Shown: positions 35,158 through 44,246, numbered from the stretch's first letter. The stretch is 64,000 nucleotides of DNA from Leptodesmis sichuanensis A121 (GCF_021379005.1 NZ_CP075171.1:4712001-4776000), one strand, 5' to 3'. Notes: a model not told the origin generated them from the letters alone. Program-made: numbers and translations.

Positions 35158-36732
35158 ATGTATTCGGTGTCCCAGTCAACCTCAACGAGTGATTTGTCCG
35201 ATCCGGTTGCTCACTGTTCTCCTCCATCCAGTCAGCTTGCCCAGGAGTGGGACGTGATTGTGATTGGTTCCGGGATTGGTGGTCTGGTTACAGCGACCCA
35301 GCTTGCCGTTAAAGGGGCGAAAGTTTTAGTCCTGGAACGTTACCTGATTCCCGGAGGAAGCGCAGGTTACTTTGAGCGCGCAGGCTACCGATTTGATGTG
35401 GGAGCCTCCATGATGTTTGGCTTTGGCGATCGCGGTACTACCAATCTGTTAACCCGTGCCCTGGAGGCGGTCGATCGTCCCCTGGAAACGATTCCCGATC
35501 CCGTACAAATTCATTACCATCTACCGAATGGCCTGGAACCAAAAGTACATCGGGACTATGAGGCTTTTTTAGAGGAATTAATTGCCTACTTTCCTCATGA
35601 GCGTGAGGGTATTCGCCGATTCTATGACGAGTGCTGGAAGGTATTTAATTGCCTGAATGCGATCGAACTTCTGTCTCTGGAGGAACCCCGTTATCTGATG
35701 CGGGTTTTCTTCCAAAATCCAGCCGCCTGCCTGGGATTGGCAAAGTATTTACCCATGAATGCGGGAGATTATGCCCGAAAATGGATCCGGGATCCGAATC
35801 TGCTGAAGTTCATTGACATTGAGTGCTACTGCTGGTCAGTGGTGCCTGCAGATTTGACCCCGATGATTAACGCGGGGATGGTGTTTAGCGATCGTCACTA
35901 CGGTGGGATCAACTATCCCAAAGGTGGTGTTGGCCAAATTGCCCACAATCTGGCTGAGGGACTGGAACACCACAATGGGGTGATTCGGTACAAAGCGCGC
36001 GTAACCCAAATTTTGCAAGAAAAGGGTCGGGCTGTGGGCGTACAATTGGCAACCGGAGAAATTTTTCGGGCCAAGCGCATTGTCTCTAATGCGACTCGGT
36101 GGGATACCTTTGAAAAGTTACTACCCCCTGACCAAATTCCAGCCTCGGAGCAACGCTGGCAGCGCCGTTACCGCAAATCTCCTAGCTTCCTTAGTCTCCA
36201 TCTAGGCGTGAAATCCGAGGGCCTTCCGCCAGATACAGAATGCCATCATATTCTCTTGGAAGACTGGGAAAGAATGGAAGCCGAAGAGGGTACTATCTTT
36301 GTATCAATTCCTACCCTATTGGATCCCTCCCTTGCTCCTGCCAACCATCACATCATTCATGCTTTTACTCCTAGCTGGATTGAAACCTGGCAAGGATTAT
36401 CAACAGCAGACTATCAGGCTCGCAAGGAAGCCGCGGCAGAACGTATCATTCAGCGGCTGGAAAAAATTTTTCCCAATCTGTCCCTGTATCTGGATTATCA
36501 AGAAGTGGGCACTCCAAGGACTCATCGGCGATTTTTGGGCCGTGAAGATGGTACCTATGGGCCTATACCAGTCCGGAAACTGCCTGGACTGTTGGGTATG
36601 CCCTTTAATCGCACAGCCATTCCAGGGCTATATTGTGTCGGCGATAGCACCTTTCCTGGGCAGGGATTAAACGCTGTTTCCTTTTCTGGGTTTGCCTGTG
36701 CGCATCGAATTGCCGTAGACCTGGGGTTGTAA
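35158..36732 (+). CDS. crtH: carotenoid isomerase (CrtH/CRTISO)
   Basis: FAD enzyme that converts poly-cis-lycopene to the all-trans form in the cyanobacterial-plant carotenoid pathway, at the thylakoid or plasma membrane. After a 30-residue leader comes the dinucleotide site [18 protein letters not shown] (35-52) and [11 protein letters not shown]. Typical family segments follow: [51 protein letters not shown], and the C-terminal [18 protein letters not shown]. 524 residues; closely related to phytoene desaturase-like CrtI but the segments fit CrtH. The stop is 6 bp from the convergent small gene. Confidence 0.93.
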   Translation: MYSVSQSTSTSDLSDPVAHCSPPSSQLAQEWDVIVIGSGIGGLVTATQLAVKGAKVLVLERYLIPGGSAGYFERAGYRFDVGASMMFGFGDRGTTNLLTRALEAVDRPLETIPDPVQIHYHLPNGLEPKVHRDYEAFLEELIAYFPHEREGIRRFYDECWKVFNCLNAIELLSLEEPRYLMRVFFQNPAACLGLAKYLPMNAGDYARKWIRDPNLLKFIDIECYCWSVVPADLTPMINAGMVFSDRHYGGINYPKGGVGQIAHNLAEGLEHHNGVIRYKARVTQILQEKGRAVGVQLATGEIFRAKRIVSNATRWDTFEKLLPPDQIPASEQRWQRRYRKSPSFLSLHLGVKSEGLPPDTECHHILLEDWERMEAEEGTIFVSIPTLLDPSLAPANHHIIHAFTPSWIETWQGLSTADYQARKEAAAERIIQRLEKIFPNLSLYLDYQEVGTPRTHRRFLGREDGTYGPIPVRKLPGLLGMPFNRTAIPGLYCVGDSTFPGQGLNAVSFSGFACAHRIAVDLGL

Positions 36733-36738
36733 AGCCAT

Positions 36739-36942
36739 TTAGTCAATCACCCTTAAGCGACCTGCTCGTAGCAATTCAAAAATGCGATTAATCATCGCTT
36801 CTTCAGCAGCACTAATGGTTTTTTGAGAAAGCAGAGCAGCCATGAACTGTTTTTGATCAGCGCGGCTAATCTTTCCGGAAGAGGTGATTTTATGCACCAT
36901 TTGCTCAATGCTAAACGGAGCGGAATTGACTACTTTCTTCAT
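36739..36942 (-). CDS. small conserved cyanobacterial protein
   Basis: A 67-residue protein from the ATG at 36942 (MKKVVNSAPFSIEQMVHKI). It has two helical blocks: SGKISRADQKQFMAALLSQ and SAAEEAMINRIFELLRAGRLRV. The pattern ITRADQ...LMSALL...INRVFD is repeated in small proteins of many cyanobacteria, often several per genome, with unknown role. Tail to tail with crtH (6 bp). The frame continues seven codons upstream. Confidence 0.7.
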   Translation of the reverse strand: MKKVVNSAPFSIEQMVHKITSSGKISRADQKQFMAALLSQKTISAAEEAMINRIFELLRAGRLRVID

Positions 36943-37091
36943 ATCTGAATTAATTGGGATCATGGAATAGATTCACAAATCGGTAATAAGATCACTCGCA
37001 GTAAGCCTGTTGATGAAAGAAAAGTTGCTGACAGAAGAGCTTCCCATCACTATTTTGAAAATCCTGGTATTGAGCTTAAGTTACTTAAACC

Positions 37092-37154
37092 AAGTCCAGC
37101 GAGAAAACGGTTGTTTTCCGGTCCGAGAAGCTCTGGTTCTGGACTTGGATAAGG
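37092..37154 (+). repeat. 63-bp hairpin repeat, copy B
   Basis: Begins AAGTCCAGCGAGAAAACGG and ends TCTGGACTTGGATAAGG. Outer arms AAGTCCAG/CTGGACTT pair around an inner hairpin GAAAAC-GGTT-GTTTTC. Same 63-bp length as copies A (14878) and C (55214). A 62-codon frame across it (37010-37198) is a shadow of the repeat. Confidence 0.8.
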
Positions 37155-37291
37155 TTTATCTCACAAATTTCAGGCTCTTCTTGCCTTCCTATAGATGATT
37201 CATCTGACCGCAATCCCAATCTTGATGCCACTCCTTGACTCACTGCTACTAAAAAAGCTCAGTAATTCAAATTAAGCATAGTTGATGATTA

Positions 37292-37393
37292 AAGCCACCG
37301 GAAGAATTACTAGATTCAAATTCGGTAAATGTACGGATATCCTCCGTAGAAACTATTAATTTGCAAATTTGAATCATTGATCACCTGTGGCTT
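37292..37393. other. nested inverted-repeat element, about 100 nt
   Basis: Three co-axial arms: AAGCCAC/GTGGCTT (37292-37298, 37387-37393), GATTCAAATT/AATTTGAATC (37313-37322, 37366-37375) and ACGGA/TCCGT (37333-37347). It is the one organised feature in a 700-bp gene-free stretch (36943-37652). It could be a structured RNA or a one-copy palindromic repeat. Confidence 0.5.
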
Positions 37394-37652
37394 GATCGAT
37401 AGTCTTAACCAAATTAAATATAGACTCTATTCAAGCAGGGCGATCGCGACTTCTCAAACATCCTCTAAGGCCAGTCGGCAAATAACAGCCTTTTTATAGC
37501 TTCAATGATCCTGATACCAGCTTTATTATCCTTAAACGATCGCTGCACAAGATTTTTATACTGCTTTATACTTGCTTAATGGTTTCCTTACGAATTAGAA
37601 AATATCCTGGATGTATCAATTGCAACAAGGTTCAGTCGTCTATTGGTCACTT

Positions 37653-37847
37653 ATGGACATTAATGAGTTTGAAAGTTTTATCCGTGATTCGATCGCTACA
37701 GCCTTGGAGCACTTACAAGCCATTACACTTTTAGCAGAAGAATTAGAGACGCACAGTCTGGCTGCCGGTCAAACGTTACAGAATATGAGCCGCATTACTG
37801 AAGATTTCATTGCTCAGCAGCGCCAAGAGCAGTCCACCTCTTCTTGA
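37653..37847 (+). CDS. small hypothetical protein
   Basis: From the ATG at 37653 (MDINEFESFIRDSIATALEHL) it has 64 residues, helical and acidic throughout, ending EDFIAQQRQEQSTSS. I recognise no domain. It overlaps the 3' end of the response regulator gene by 34 bp, tail to tail. An upstream ATG at 37611 would add 14 residues. It may be a small partner of the signalling protein or a chance frame; composition is protein-like. Confidence 0.45.
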   Translation: MDINEFESFIRDSIATALEHLQAITLLAEELETHSLAAGQTLQNMSRITEDFIAQQRQEQSTSS

Positions 37848-38224
37848 AGCACTTGCCTTAAATCATTCAAATTAATCGGTTTAACCAGATATTTGTGAAC
37901 TCCTAAAGCTAAAGCACGCTTTTTGTCGGCCTCAAACGCTAAACCTGAGATCACAATAATAGGAATTTGCTGAAACTTTGGACTGATTTGGATCTGCTCA
38001 AGCAGTTGGAAGCCATCCATATCTTTTAACTTTAGATCTAGTAGAATCACATCTGGGTTAATTTCCTCAAGTGTTTCAAGAAAGTTAGTAGCATTCGCTA
38101 AATCAATTACATAATGTCCACAGTGAATCAGGAAATCTCGCATTAGCAACCGATTGATATCGTTATCTTCAACCAACACAATTTTTAGTTTTACATTGGA
38201 TGAGGAGATCGGCTTTTCTATCAT
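37814..38224 (-). CDS. single-domain response regulator (CheY-like)
   Basis: A 136-residue receiver domain without output domain. The acidic pocket is LVEDNDINRLLM, the phospho-Asp is in PDVILLDLKLKDMDG, the switch Ser in IPIIVISG and the Lys in HKYLVKPINLNDL. It should relay phosphate from a histidine kinase that is not in the window, or act by protein contact. The start ATG at 38224 (MIEKPIS) is preferred to a TTG four codons earlier. An 8-bp palindrome lies 50 bp upstream. Confidence 0.9.
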   Translation of the reverse strand: MIEKPISSSNVKLKIVLVEDNDINRLLMRDFLIHCGHYVIDLANATNFLETLEEINPDVILLDLKLKDMDGFQLLEQIQISPKFQQIPIIVISGLAFEADKKRALALGVHKYLVKPINLNDLRQVLQEEVDCSWRC

Positions 38225-38274
38225 TCTTGCTTGCAACTTAAGTCACCTTTGTCTGAAATGTAAAACCTTGCCTA

Positions 38275-38294
38275 ATATATGTCAAAACATATAT
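38275..38294. promoter_or_regulatory. ATATATGT-caaa-ACATATAT palindrome
   Basis: Perfect 8-bp arms with a 4-bp spacer, 51 bp upstream of the response regulator start. It could be an operator. The rest of the 38237-38700 gap holds only the 29-bp palindrome at 38634 and no supported gene. Confidence 0.4.
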
Positions 38295-38633
38295 CAGGCT
38301 GACTTGCATATTTAGCCAATATTGGCTTTTGAAAACTGATTTACTCAATCTATAGGCTGCATCATCCGCTCTTGGATGAATACACTGAGCTTCTCTTCTA
38401 AGAAAAAAGACTTAACGATTAGCCTATCTACTCTAAACAGATACTTGAGACGACAGGGAACTCCATCTAATTATTGACTTTCTTCAAAGCTTTATTTGCC
38501 TTTACTTTGTAAAGCTTAAGCCAAGCAGTTTAAAGACTTGGTGAAGTCGGGAACTTCTTCTATGCCTTGGATTGGCCCACACCGCAAAGATACAGATACC
38601 AATCCAAATCGTTGCTAAGGCATACAAACGCTT

Positions 38634-38662
38634 GTAGAGACGTTCCGCCGGAACATCTCTAC
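38634..38662. repeat. 29-bp palindrome, copy 3
   Basis: GTAGAGACGTTCCGCC then GGAACATCTCTAC, in the gene-free stretch before the insertion sequence. Same length and layout as the copies at 11372 and 29053. Confidence 0.85.
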
Positions 38663-38700
38663 GGGATCTGACGCGATCGCAATCTAAGGAGCAGGGGGTT

Positions 38701-40080
38701 TGACTAAAATTTGATGTAGGAGGTAAGACCTGATATGCTCTGAAGACTGGATTCTCTTTCCCAGACTTGTGGAGGGGCAAGGAATGACCGCAACTATTGT
38801 CCAAAGTACAACAGAGTCAATCACTCTTCAAATTACTATTCCTCTGAGTCAATCATTTCTAGACACCGAAGAAACCATCCAATCAGTACTGAATGAAGCA
38901 GGAACTCTGGCCAGTGGAGCAGCGCTCAAACAGTTTGATACCGATGGCAGTGCCATTGCAATGGGCGGGATGAATTGGACGAGTAAAGGACAATTGCCCA
39001 AAACCTATCAAACCCCTTATGGAACAGTAGAAGTACATCGGCATGTGTACCAAACGAGCGCGGGTGGACCCACCTTTTGTCCCCTGGAAGTCGATGCTCG
39101 GATCATCATGACTTCAACCCCCCGGTTGGCCAAACAAATCTCCCACAAATATGCGGAGATGAGTAGTGTCCGAGTGGTAGAAGATTTGCGGGAAAATCAT
39201 GGACGAGTGATCCACCGTTCGTTTGTGCAAACGTTAGCCGAAGCGGTCGGTGAGATTGCCTTGCTCAAGGAAGAGGATTGGCACTATCAGACACCAAAAT
39301 TACCTGTAGAGGTGGCAACGGTCAGTCTCGGTGTCGATGGCACCTGCCTGTTGTTATGCAAAGACGGATTTCGCCAAGCCATGATTGGGACCCTCAGTCT
39401 CTATGATGCTCAAGGGGAAAGGCTCCACACCACCTATGTCGCCGCCGCACCCGAACAGGGACGGCAAACCTTTTTAGATCGAATGCGACGAGAAATTGAA
39501 CACATCAAACGGTTGTATCCCAACTCCCATTATCAAGGGTTAGCCGATGGAGCACCGGAGAATTGGACGTTTCTCGAACCCGTCACGGATAGTCAAGTTT
39601 TGGATTTCTTTCATGCCACTCAGTATCTCGACAACGTTGCTAAAGCCATCCATCCCCGCAATCCTAAACATCAAAAAAGCTGGATGGATGAGCATTGTCA
39701 TCTGCTGAAGCACGAGGTGGGTGCCGCTCAACGACTGCTGACAGAAATGGAAACCATTGTGCCGAAACGGGTGAGTCAATCGGTGCAAAAGGGATTACAA
39801 GATGCCATCACTTACTTTCGCAATCACCACCATCAGATGCGCTATGCCGAGGCGATTGCTGCTCATTTACCCATTGGCTCAGGAGTCACCGAAGCGGGAT
39901 GTAAAGTCATTGTCAAAGCACGTCTGTGTGGCTCTGGAATGAAGTGGAAAGAACATGGAGCGGGGATTGTTTTGAGCTTACGAACCTTGAGTTACAGTCA
40001 AGGACGATGGCAGCAATTTTGGTCAAAGATTAATCGCTATGGCTTCACTTTTGCAGAATAGCTACATCAAATTTTAGTCA
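38701..40080 (+). mobile_element. ISKra4-like insertion sequence
   Basis: A 1380-bp element with perfect 19-bp terminal inverted repeats: TGACTAAAATTTGATGTAG at 38701-38719 and its complement at 40062-40080. It encodes one transposase. I find no direct repeat right at the ends. The right end lies against the 3' remnant of an aldo/keto reductase gene. Confidence 0.9.
38784..40061 (+). CDS. ISKra4-family transposase
   Basis: A 425-residue transposase, intact. The DDE core is suggested by SLGVDGTCLLL, YQGLADGAPENWTFLEP, LDFFHATQYLDNVAKAI and IGSGVTEAGCKVIVKARL, the ISKra4/ISAzba1 pattern with its GVTE segment at the Glu. The ATG at 38784 has an upstream GGAGGGGCAAGG; the frame opens at a GTG 15 bp earlier. 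It ends one base before the right terminal repeat. No frameshift, so the element may still be active. Confidence 0.88.
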   Translation: MTATIVQSTTESITLQITIPLSQSFLDTEETIQSVLNEAGTLASGAALKQFDTDGSAIAMGGMNWTSKGQLPKTYQTPYGTVEVHRHVYQTSAGGPTFCPLEVDARIIMTSTPRLAKQISHKYAEMSSVRVVEDLRENHGRVIHRSFVQTLAEAVGEIALLKEEDWHYQTPKLPVEVATVSLGVDGTCLLLCKDGFRQAMIGTLSLYDAQGERLHTTYVAAAPEQGRQTFLDRMRREIEHIKRLYPNSHYQGLADGAPENWTFLEPVTDSQVLDFFHATQYLDNVAKAIHPRNPKHQKSWMDEHCHLLKHEVGAAQRLLTEMETIVPKRVSQSVQKGLQDAITYFRNHHHQMRYAEAIAAHLPIGSGVTEAGCKVIVKARLCGSGMKWKEHGAGIVLSLRTLSYSQGRWQQFWSKINRYGFTFAE

Positions 40081-40300
40081 CACCCGGAGCAGGATTTAGA
40101 GACCGTTGATGAACCTGATCAATCTCCGTCAGGATCGCAGCTAAGGGTAAGATTCTGTCTGCGGCCTTTGCGGGAACCAGATACATCTCAGCCGTGTCAA
40201 TAAAGTTAACCCCCCGATCGAAGGCATAGTCCAACTGCTGGGTGCTTCTTCTGTCAGAACTATACCTGTTTGAGTGTTGAAGCAAGAGGGCCAATTTGAT
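40081..40300 (-). pseudogene. aldo/keto reductase remnant, internally deleted
   Basis: The minus strand encodes QQLDYAFDRGVNFIDTAEMY, the N-terminal NADPH/substrate segment of Tas-type aldo/keto reductases. It then passes directly to LAAILTEIDQVHQRSLNPAPG, which is the C-terminus of the same family. About 250 residues between are gone, and the part before QQLD is frameshifted (the EEA that should precede it is in another frame). The insertion sequence abuts the 3' end. Confidence 0.75.
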
Positions 40301-40665
40301 TGGAGAGTTGAGCGATATAAATTGTTTAAAGAAAGAAAAGGATAGACAACCATTCTGGCATCACACTTGAACGAAGTGGACTACACCGTAAAACTGACCA
40401 ATCTCCTGAAGACTTCCAGAAATAGCGGCTGGTTGGCTACCCTTGCAGTTCATTCACCTGTGATTTCATAGTCTCAAAACCATGTGACGATCCTATGTTT
40501 CAGAGATGAAAATAAAATGACAAAATAGCCAGCCCTGAGACGGGCAATCCTCGGTGGAGTACGAACGGTCTGTTGGTATTCAGGTATGACATCGGTGTGA
40601 CCTAAATGTCACACATTTGTCAGGAGTGGAATAGCTAGGATAGTTGGATAAAACGTAGTACTGCG
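40301..40665. other. spacer with palindrome upstream of the HhoA gene
   Basis: No gene. GTGTGAC-ctaaat-GTCACAC (40595-40614) is a perfect 7-bp palindrome 52 bp before the protease start and close to where its promoter should be (TTGTCA at about 40617). The spacing is not that of a CRP site (TGTGA-N6-TCACA). Confidence 0.5.
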
Positions 40666-41916
40666 ATGAATACTTCTACCAGTGTTATGAATCAGCGTCA
40701 AAGATCGGATTGCAAGAAAGTGTTGATGTATTCGGCCATGTGGCTACTGGGAGTGGGGATGGCCCTATCAGGAGATCAGGTTTTGACATCCAGGGCGATC
40801 GCATCTCAACCGTCCCCTTCATTGACTCCAACTTCTCTGGTGGCTCAAGTTCCCAACCGAAGTAGTGCAATTCTCTCGGCAACAGATCCCAACTTCATTG
40901 TGGGTGTGGTGCAGCAGGTTGGGCCTGCTGTTGTCCGCATTGATTCGTCTCGCACCGTCAGAAATCAAGTCCCTTCCATCTTTAGAGATCCCTTTTTCCG
41001 GCAATTTTTTGGCTCAGACTTTCCCACTCCTCCGGCAACGCGAGTTGAGCGAGGTCAGGGATCAGGCTTTATCATCCGCTCCGATGGCTTGATCTTGACG
41101 AATGCGCATGTGGTCAGTGGAGCCGATCGAGTGACCGTCACGCTGACGAATGGTCAGCAACTGCAGGGCCAGGTGCTGGGGTCTGATCCCTTGACCGATG
41201 TTGCCGTTGTGAAGGTGAATTCCACCAATTTGCCAACTGTGCGATTGGGAAATTCTGATCAACTCCGACCGGGAGAATGGGCGATCGCGATCGGGAATCC
41301 CCTGGGCTTAGACAATACCGTAACGGTTGGCATCATCAGCGCGACAGGTCGGAGCAGTGCCGCTGTACGAGTTCCCGATAAGCGGGTGAGTTTTATTCAA
41401 ACCGATGCAGCGATTAATCCGGGAAATTCTGGTGGGCCATTGCTGAATCAGCGCGGGGAAGTAATTGGTATGAACACAGCGATCATCGGTGGGGCGCAGG
41501 GGTTGGGATTTGCCATTCCCATTAACACCGCCCAACGGATTGCGGATCGCTTGATTACCACTGGCAAGGTTGACCATCCTTACCTGGGCATTAACATGAT
41601 TGGCCTCACGCCGGAAGTGAGACGGCAAATCAACAGTGACCCCAGCAGCGGTTTGAGAATTCAGGACGATCGCGGCGTGCTGGTCGCCCAGGTTTTACCC
41701 AATTCCCCAGCGGCCAGGGCAGGGGTGCGTCCCGGGGATATTATTCTGCGAGTCAATGGTCAGGCCGTGAGTAAAGCGGAGGATGTGCAACGAGCCGTTG
41801 AAAACAGTGCGATCGGTGGCATTTTGCAGGTGGAACTCCGACGTAGAGGCCAGCTAATTACTCTGGCCATCCGTCCAGGGGCATTCCCCACACAGGCCGC
41901 TCAGATGGGAGAGTAG
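40666..41916 (+). CDS. HhoA/HtrA-family periplasmic serine protease
   Basis: A 416-residue DegP-type protease for quality control of exported proteins. Signal or anchor segment (VLMYSAMWLLGVGMALSG, about 20-37), then a trypsin-like domain with the triad His in LTNAHVV, Asp in PLTDVAVVKV and Ser in NPGNSGGPLL. One PDZ domain closes the protein (about 310-405, PNSPAARAGVRPGDIILRVNGQ). Single-PDZ layout matches the cyanobacterial Deg proteases HhoA, HhoB and HtrA. I cannot choose among them by eye. def follows 6 bp later in the same direction. Confidence 0.92.
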   Translation: MNTSTSVMNQRQRSDCKKVLMYSAMWLLGVGMALSGDQVLTSRAIASQPSPSLTPTSLVAQVPNRSSAILSATDPNFIVGVVQQVGPAVVRIDSSRTVRNQVPSIFRDPFFRQFFGSDFPTPPATRVERGQGSGFIIRSDGLILTNAHVVSGADRVTVTLTNGQQLQGQVLGSDPLTDVAVVKVNSTNLPTVRLGNSDQLRPGEWAIAIGNPLGLDNTVTVGIISATGRSSAAVRVPDKRVSFIQTDAAINPGNSGGPLLNQRGEVIGMNTAIIGGAQGLGFAIPINTAQRIADRLITTGKVDHPYLGINMIGLTPEVRRQINSDPSSGLRIQDDRGVLVAQVLPNSPAARAGVRPGDIILRVNGQAVSKAEDVQRAVENSAIGGILQVELRRRGQLITLAIRPGAFPTQAAQMGE

Positions 41917-41922
41917 TGAGCG

Positions 41923-42468
41923 ATGACCAGATTGCAGGTGATGGAACTGGGCCATCCCGTGTTACGGCGAGTTGCCAAACCGATTACGGAGGCCAGGAGA
42001 ACATCTCTCCAACCGCTCATGGATCAGTTAATTCAAACGGCGCAACAGGCGAATGGGGTGGGCATTGCGGCTCCCCAGGTGGGTATATCAGAGCGGCTGT
42101 TTATTGTGGCCTCTCGACCCACACCTCGCTATCCTCATGCACCAGTGATGGAACCGACGGTGATGATCAATCCTCAAATCGTCAGCCATTCTGCAGAACG
42201 GGTGAAGGATTGGGAAGGCTGCCTGAGTGTTCCCGGCGTGCGGGGATTAGTGCCTCGTTATCAGGCGATCGCGGTGGAATACACGGATCGCTACGGTCAG
42301 CACCAGCATCAGGAATTGACCGACTTTGTAGCCCGCATTTTCCAGCATGAGCTAGATCACCTGAATGGCATTCTATTCATTGACCGTGTAGAAAGCACTC
42401 AGGATTTGATTAGCGAACAGGACTATCAGGAACGAATTGTGGGAGCCAGTTGGTCAACGGAAAAATAG
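41923..42468 (+). CDS. def: peptide deformylase
   Basis: Removes the formyl group from nascent N-termini. The three motifs are complete: GVGIAAPQVG, EGCLSVPG (metal Cys) and QHELDHLNG (His-Glu-x2-His). 181 residues, normal. The ATG lies 6 bp after the HhoA stop, so the two are likely cotranscribed. Its 3' end overlaps the convergent TauE-like gene by 15 bp. map, the enzyme acting next on the same N-termini, is 11 kb away. Confidence 0.95.
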   Translation: MTRLQVMELGHPVLRRVAKPITEARRTSLQPLMDQLIQTAQQANGVGIAAPQVGISERLFIVASRPTPRYPHAPVMEPTVMINPQIVSHSAERVKDWEGCLSVPGVRGLVPRYQAIAVEYTDRYGQHQHQELTDFVARIFQHELDHLNGILFIDRVESTQDLISEQDYQERIVGASWSTEK

Positions 42469-42825
42469 ATAGCGGGCACCGATCGCCAGGAGAAAAACCC
42501 CGTACATTTTTTTCACTGTCTCGCTGCTGATGTAGGGTTGGTTAGCAAACAAGGCCCCAAACAGGTTGCCAACCAGCAAACCGATCGCAATCACCACCGC
42601 GTACTTAATATTTAAGTTGCCATTGCGGTAGTAGACGAGCGCGGCCAGTAACCCGATCGGCAGAATTTGAGCAGCGATCGAGGTTCCGGTGGCAAATTTC
42701 TGATCCATGCTCATCAGCAATACCATCGCCGGAACCATAATCGCTCCGCCCCCAATGCCAAACACCCCACCTGCTATACCCGCCACTAACCCAATCGTCA
42801 AAAGCTGAATTAACACAGTAGACAC
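42454..42825 (-). CDS. TauE/SafE-family membrane protein, half-length
   Basis: About 123 residues from a GTG at 42825. The sequence GLVAGIAGGVFGIGGGAIMVPAM is the family glycine-rich first helix pair. It has four hydrophobic segments, half the usual 250-residue transporter, so it would work as a dimer of halves. Members move sulfite, organosulfonates or other anions; substrate unknown. The frame is open to 42882, but the GTG gives the expected N-terminus. It overlaps def tail to tail by 15 bp. Confidence 0.8.
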   Translation of the reverse strand: MSTVLIQLLTIGLVAGIAGGVFGIGGGAIMVPAMVLLMSMDQKFATGTSIAAQILPIGLLAALVYYRNGNLNIKYAVVIAIGLLVGNLFGALFANQPYISSETVKKMYGVFLLAIGARYLFFR

Positions 42826-43220
42826 GCTGGACTCCTTCAAATTTGACCAACACCTAGTCCCGATATTGTAGGGCGATAGCATGAGGAACAGCGTCAGCTA
42901 ACCAACCAGCCATTTAACAATTGGCGCGGCTGCGAAAGGGCGCTTCGCTGTTTTTTAGACAGCGTGAATTTATCCTGTCGAGGCAAATTTCAGGATAGAA
43001 ATGTGGTTTCTTGACCATCACTGCAGTCGCGATACTGTAGAGCGATCGCCCTGTAAATAGAACAGTAGTTGAAGCGTCCTGGAAGTAGGATAGTCGGAGA
43101 TCAGTGAATCAATACCACTGTCACTATAGAATTGAACTTTGCCTCAATCCAAAATCCAAAATCCAAAATCTCTGGCTAACTTGCAACTCTTCCCTCTCAA
43201 CGTTTACCTCTTCATTCTCC
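42826..43220. other. divergent spacer with TCCAAAA repeat
   Basis: Holds promoters for the TauE-like and OppB-like genes. A TCCAAAA tandem repeat (43143-43172), the same unit as in mutS but on the other strand, lies 50 bp upstream of the permease start. No gene is supported. Confidence 0.5.
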
Positions 43221-44246
43221 ATGTCCCGTTCCAGTTCCCTACACGATTATGTGCTGACCCGATTGGTGCTGGCTCCCTTGATGTTGTGGTTAATTACCAC
43301 ACTGGTTTTTTTACTGTTGCGAGCCACTCCCGGTGATCCAGTCGATGCTTTATTAGGCCCGCGTGCTCCTCAAGCCGCCAAAGAAGAATTGCGGCAACAG
43401 TTGGGATTGAATCAGCCTGTATGGTGGCAGTATTTGGATTACATGGGTTCCCTGCTCCGGTTAGATTTGGGAAAATCGCTGACCAGCCAGGGACAGTCCG
43501 TGTGGGAGATTATCCAGAAGTTTTTTCCGGCCACCGTAGAACTGGCACTATACAGTCTGGCGATCGCGCTCGTTGTGGGCATTGCGATCGGGGTAGTGTC
43601 CGCTTCCCGACCCAATACCCCACTTGACCTGGGCGGACGGTTATTTGGCATTCTCACCTATTCCATTCCCATGTTCTGGTTGGGGATGCTGTTGCAGTTG
43701 GTATTTTCTGTGCAACTGGGCTGGTTTCCCCTGGGTACCCGCTTTCCGATTACGATGCCTGCCCCTGAAGGCTGGACAGGGTTATATACAGTCGATAGTT
43801 TATTGCATGGAAATTTGCCGCAGTTCTTCACGGCTCTGTACTATCTGGCCCTGCCCTGCTTGACTCTGGGCATTTTAATTAGTGGCATTTTTGAACGGAT
43901 CGTGCGGGTGAATTTGAAACAAACATTGCGATCGGATTATGTGGAAGCCGCACGCGCCAGAGGCATTCCCGAATCCCGGATTCTGATCGCCCATGCTCTC
44001 AAGAATGCCTTGATTCCAGTGATTACGATTCTGGGGTTAACTCTGGCCTCCTTATTGGGAGGAGCCATTCTAACTGAAGTTACTTTTTCCTGGCCGGGAT
44101 TGGCCAATCGGCTGTACAAGGCGATCGCCCAGCGGGATTATCCAACGGTGCAGGGCATTGTGGTGTTTTTTGCTGCCATCGTTGCGATCGCCAGTATCCT
44201 GATTGATATCCTTAACGCGGCCATCGATCCCCGAATTCGGTACTAA
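43221..44246 (+). CDS. ABC transporter permease, OppB/DppB type
   Basis: Inner-membrane permease of a di/oligopeptide or nickel-type importer, 341 residues from the ATG at 43221 (MSRSSSLHDYVLTRLV). It has the DppB-like N-terminal segment PGDPVDALLGPRAP, six hydrophobic segments and the EAA loop YVEAARARGIPESRIL with HALKNALIPV. The partner permease, ATPase and binding protein are not adjacent, which is common in cyanobacteria. Frame is open upstream to 43104 through repeat DNA. The Hsp70-like gene starts 57 bp after its stop. Confidence 0.88.
   Translation: MSRSSSLHDYVLTRLVLAPLMLWLITTLVFLLLRATPGDPVDALLGPRAPQAAKEELRQQLGLNQPVWWQYLDYMGSLLRLDLGKSLTSQGQSVWEIIQKFFPATVELALYSLAIALVVGIAIGVVSASRPNTPLDLGGRLFGILTYSIPMFWLGMLLQLVFSVQLGWFPLGTRFPITMPAPEGWTGLYTVDSLLHGNLPQFFTALYYLALPCLTLGILISGIFERIVRVNLKQTLRSDYVEAARARGIPESRILIAHALKNALIPVITILGLTLASLLGGAILTEVTFSWPGLANRLYKAIAQRDYPTVQGIVVFFAAIVAIASILIDILNAAIDPRIRY

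Noticed and set aside
37010-37198. 62-codon frame starting MMKEKLLTEELP
   Set aside because: It runs through the 63-bp hairpin repeat, which explains its openness; not conserved in the other copies.
40595-40614. CRP-type site before the HhoA gene
   Set aside because: TGTGA and TCACA are separated by eight bases, not six.
42454-42825. Truncated pseudogene reading of the TauE-like gene
   Set aside because: Half-length (about 120 aa) TauE proteins occur as intact genes and the N- and C-termini look complete.
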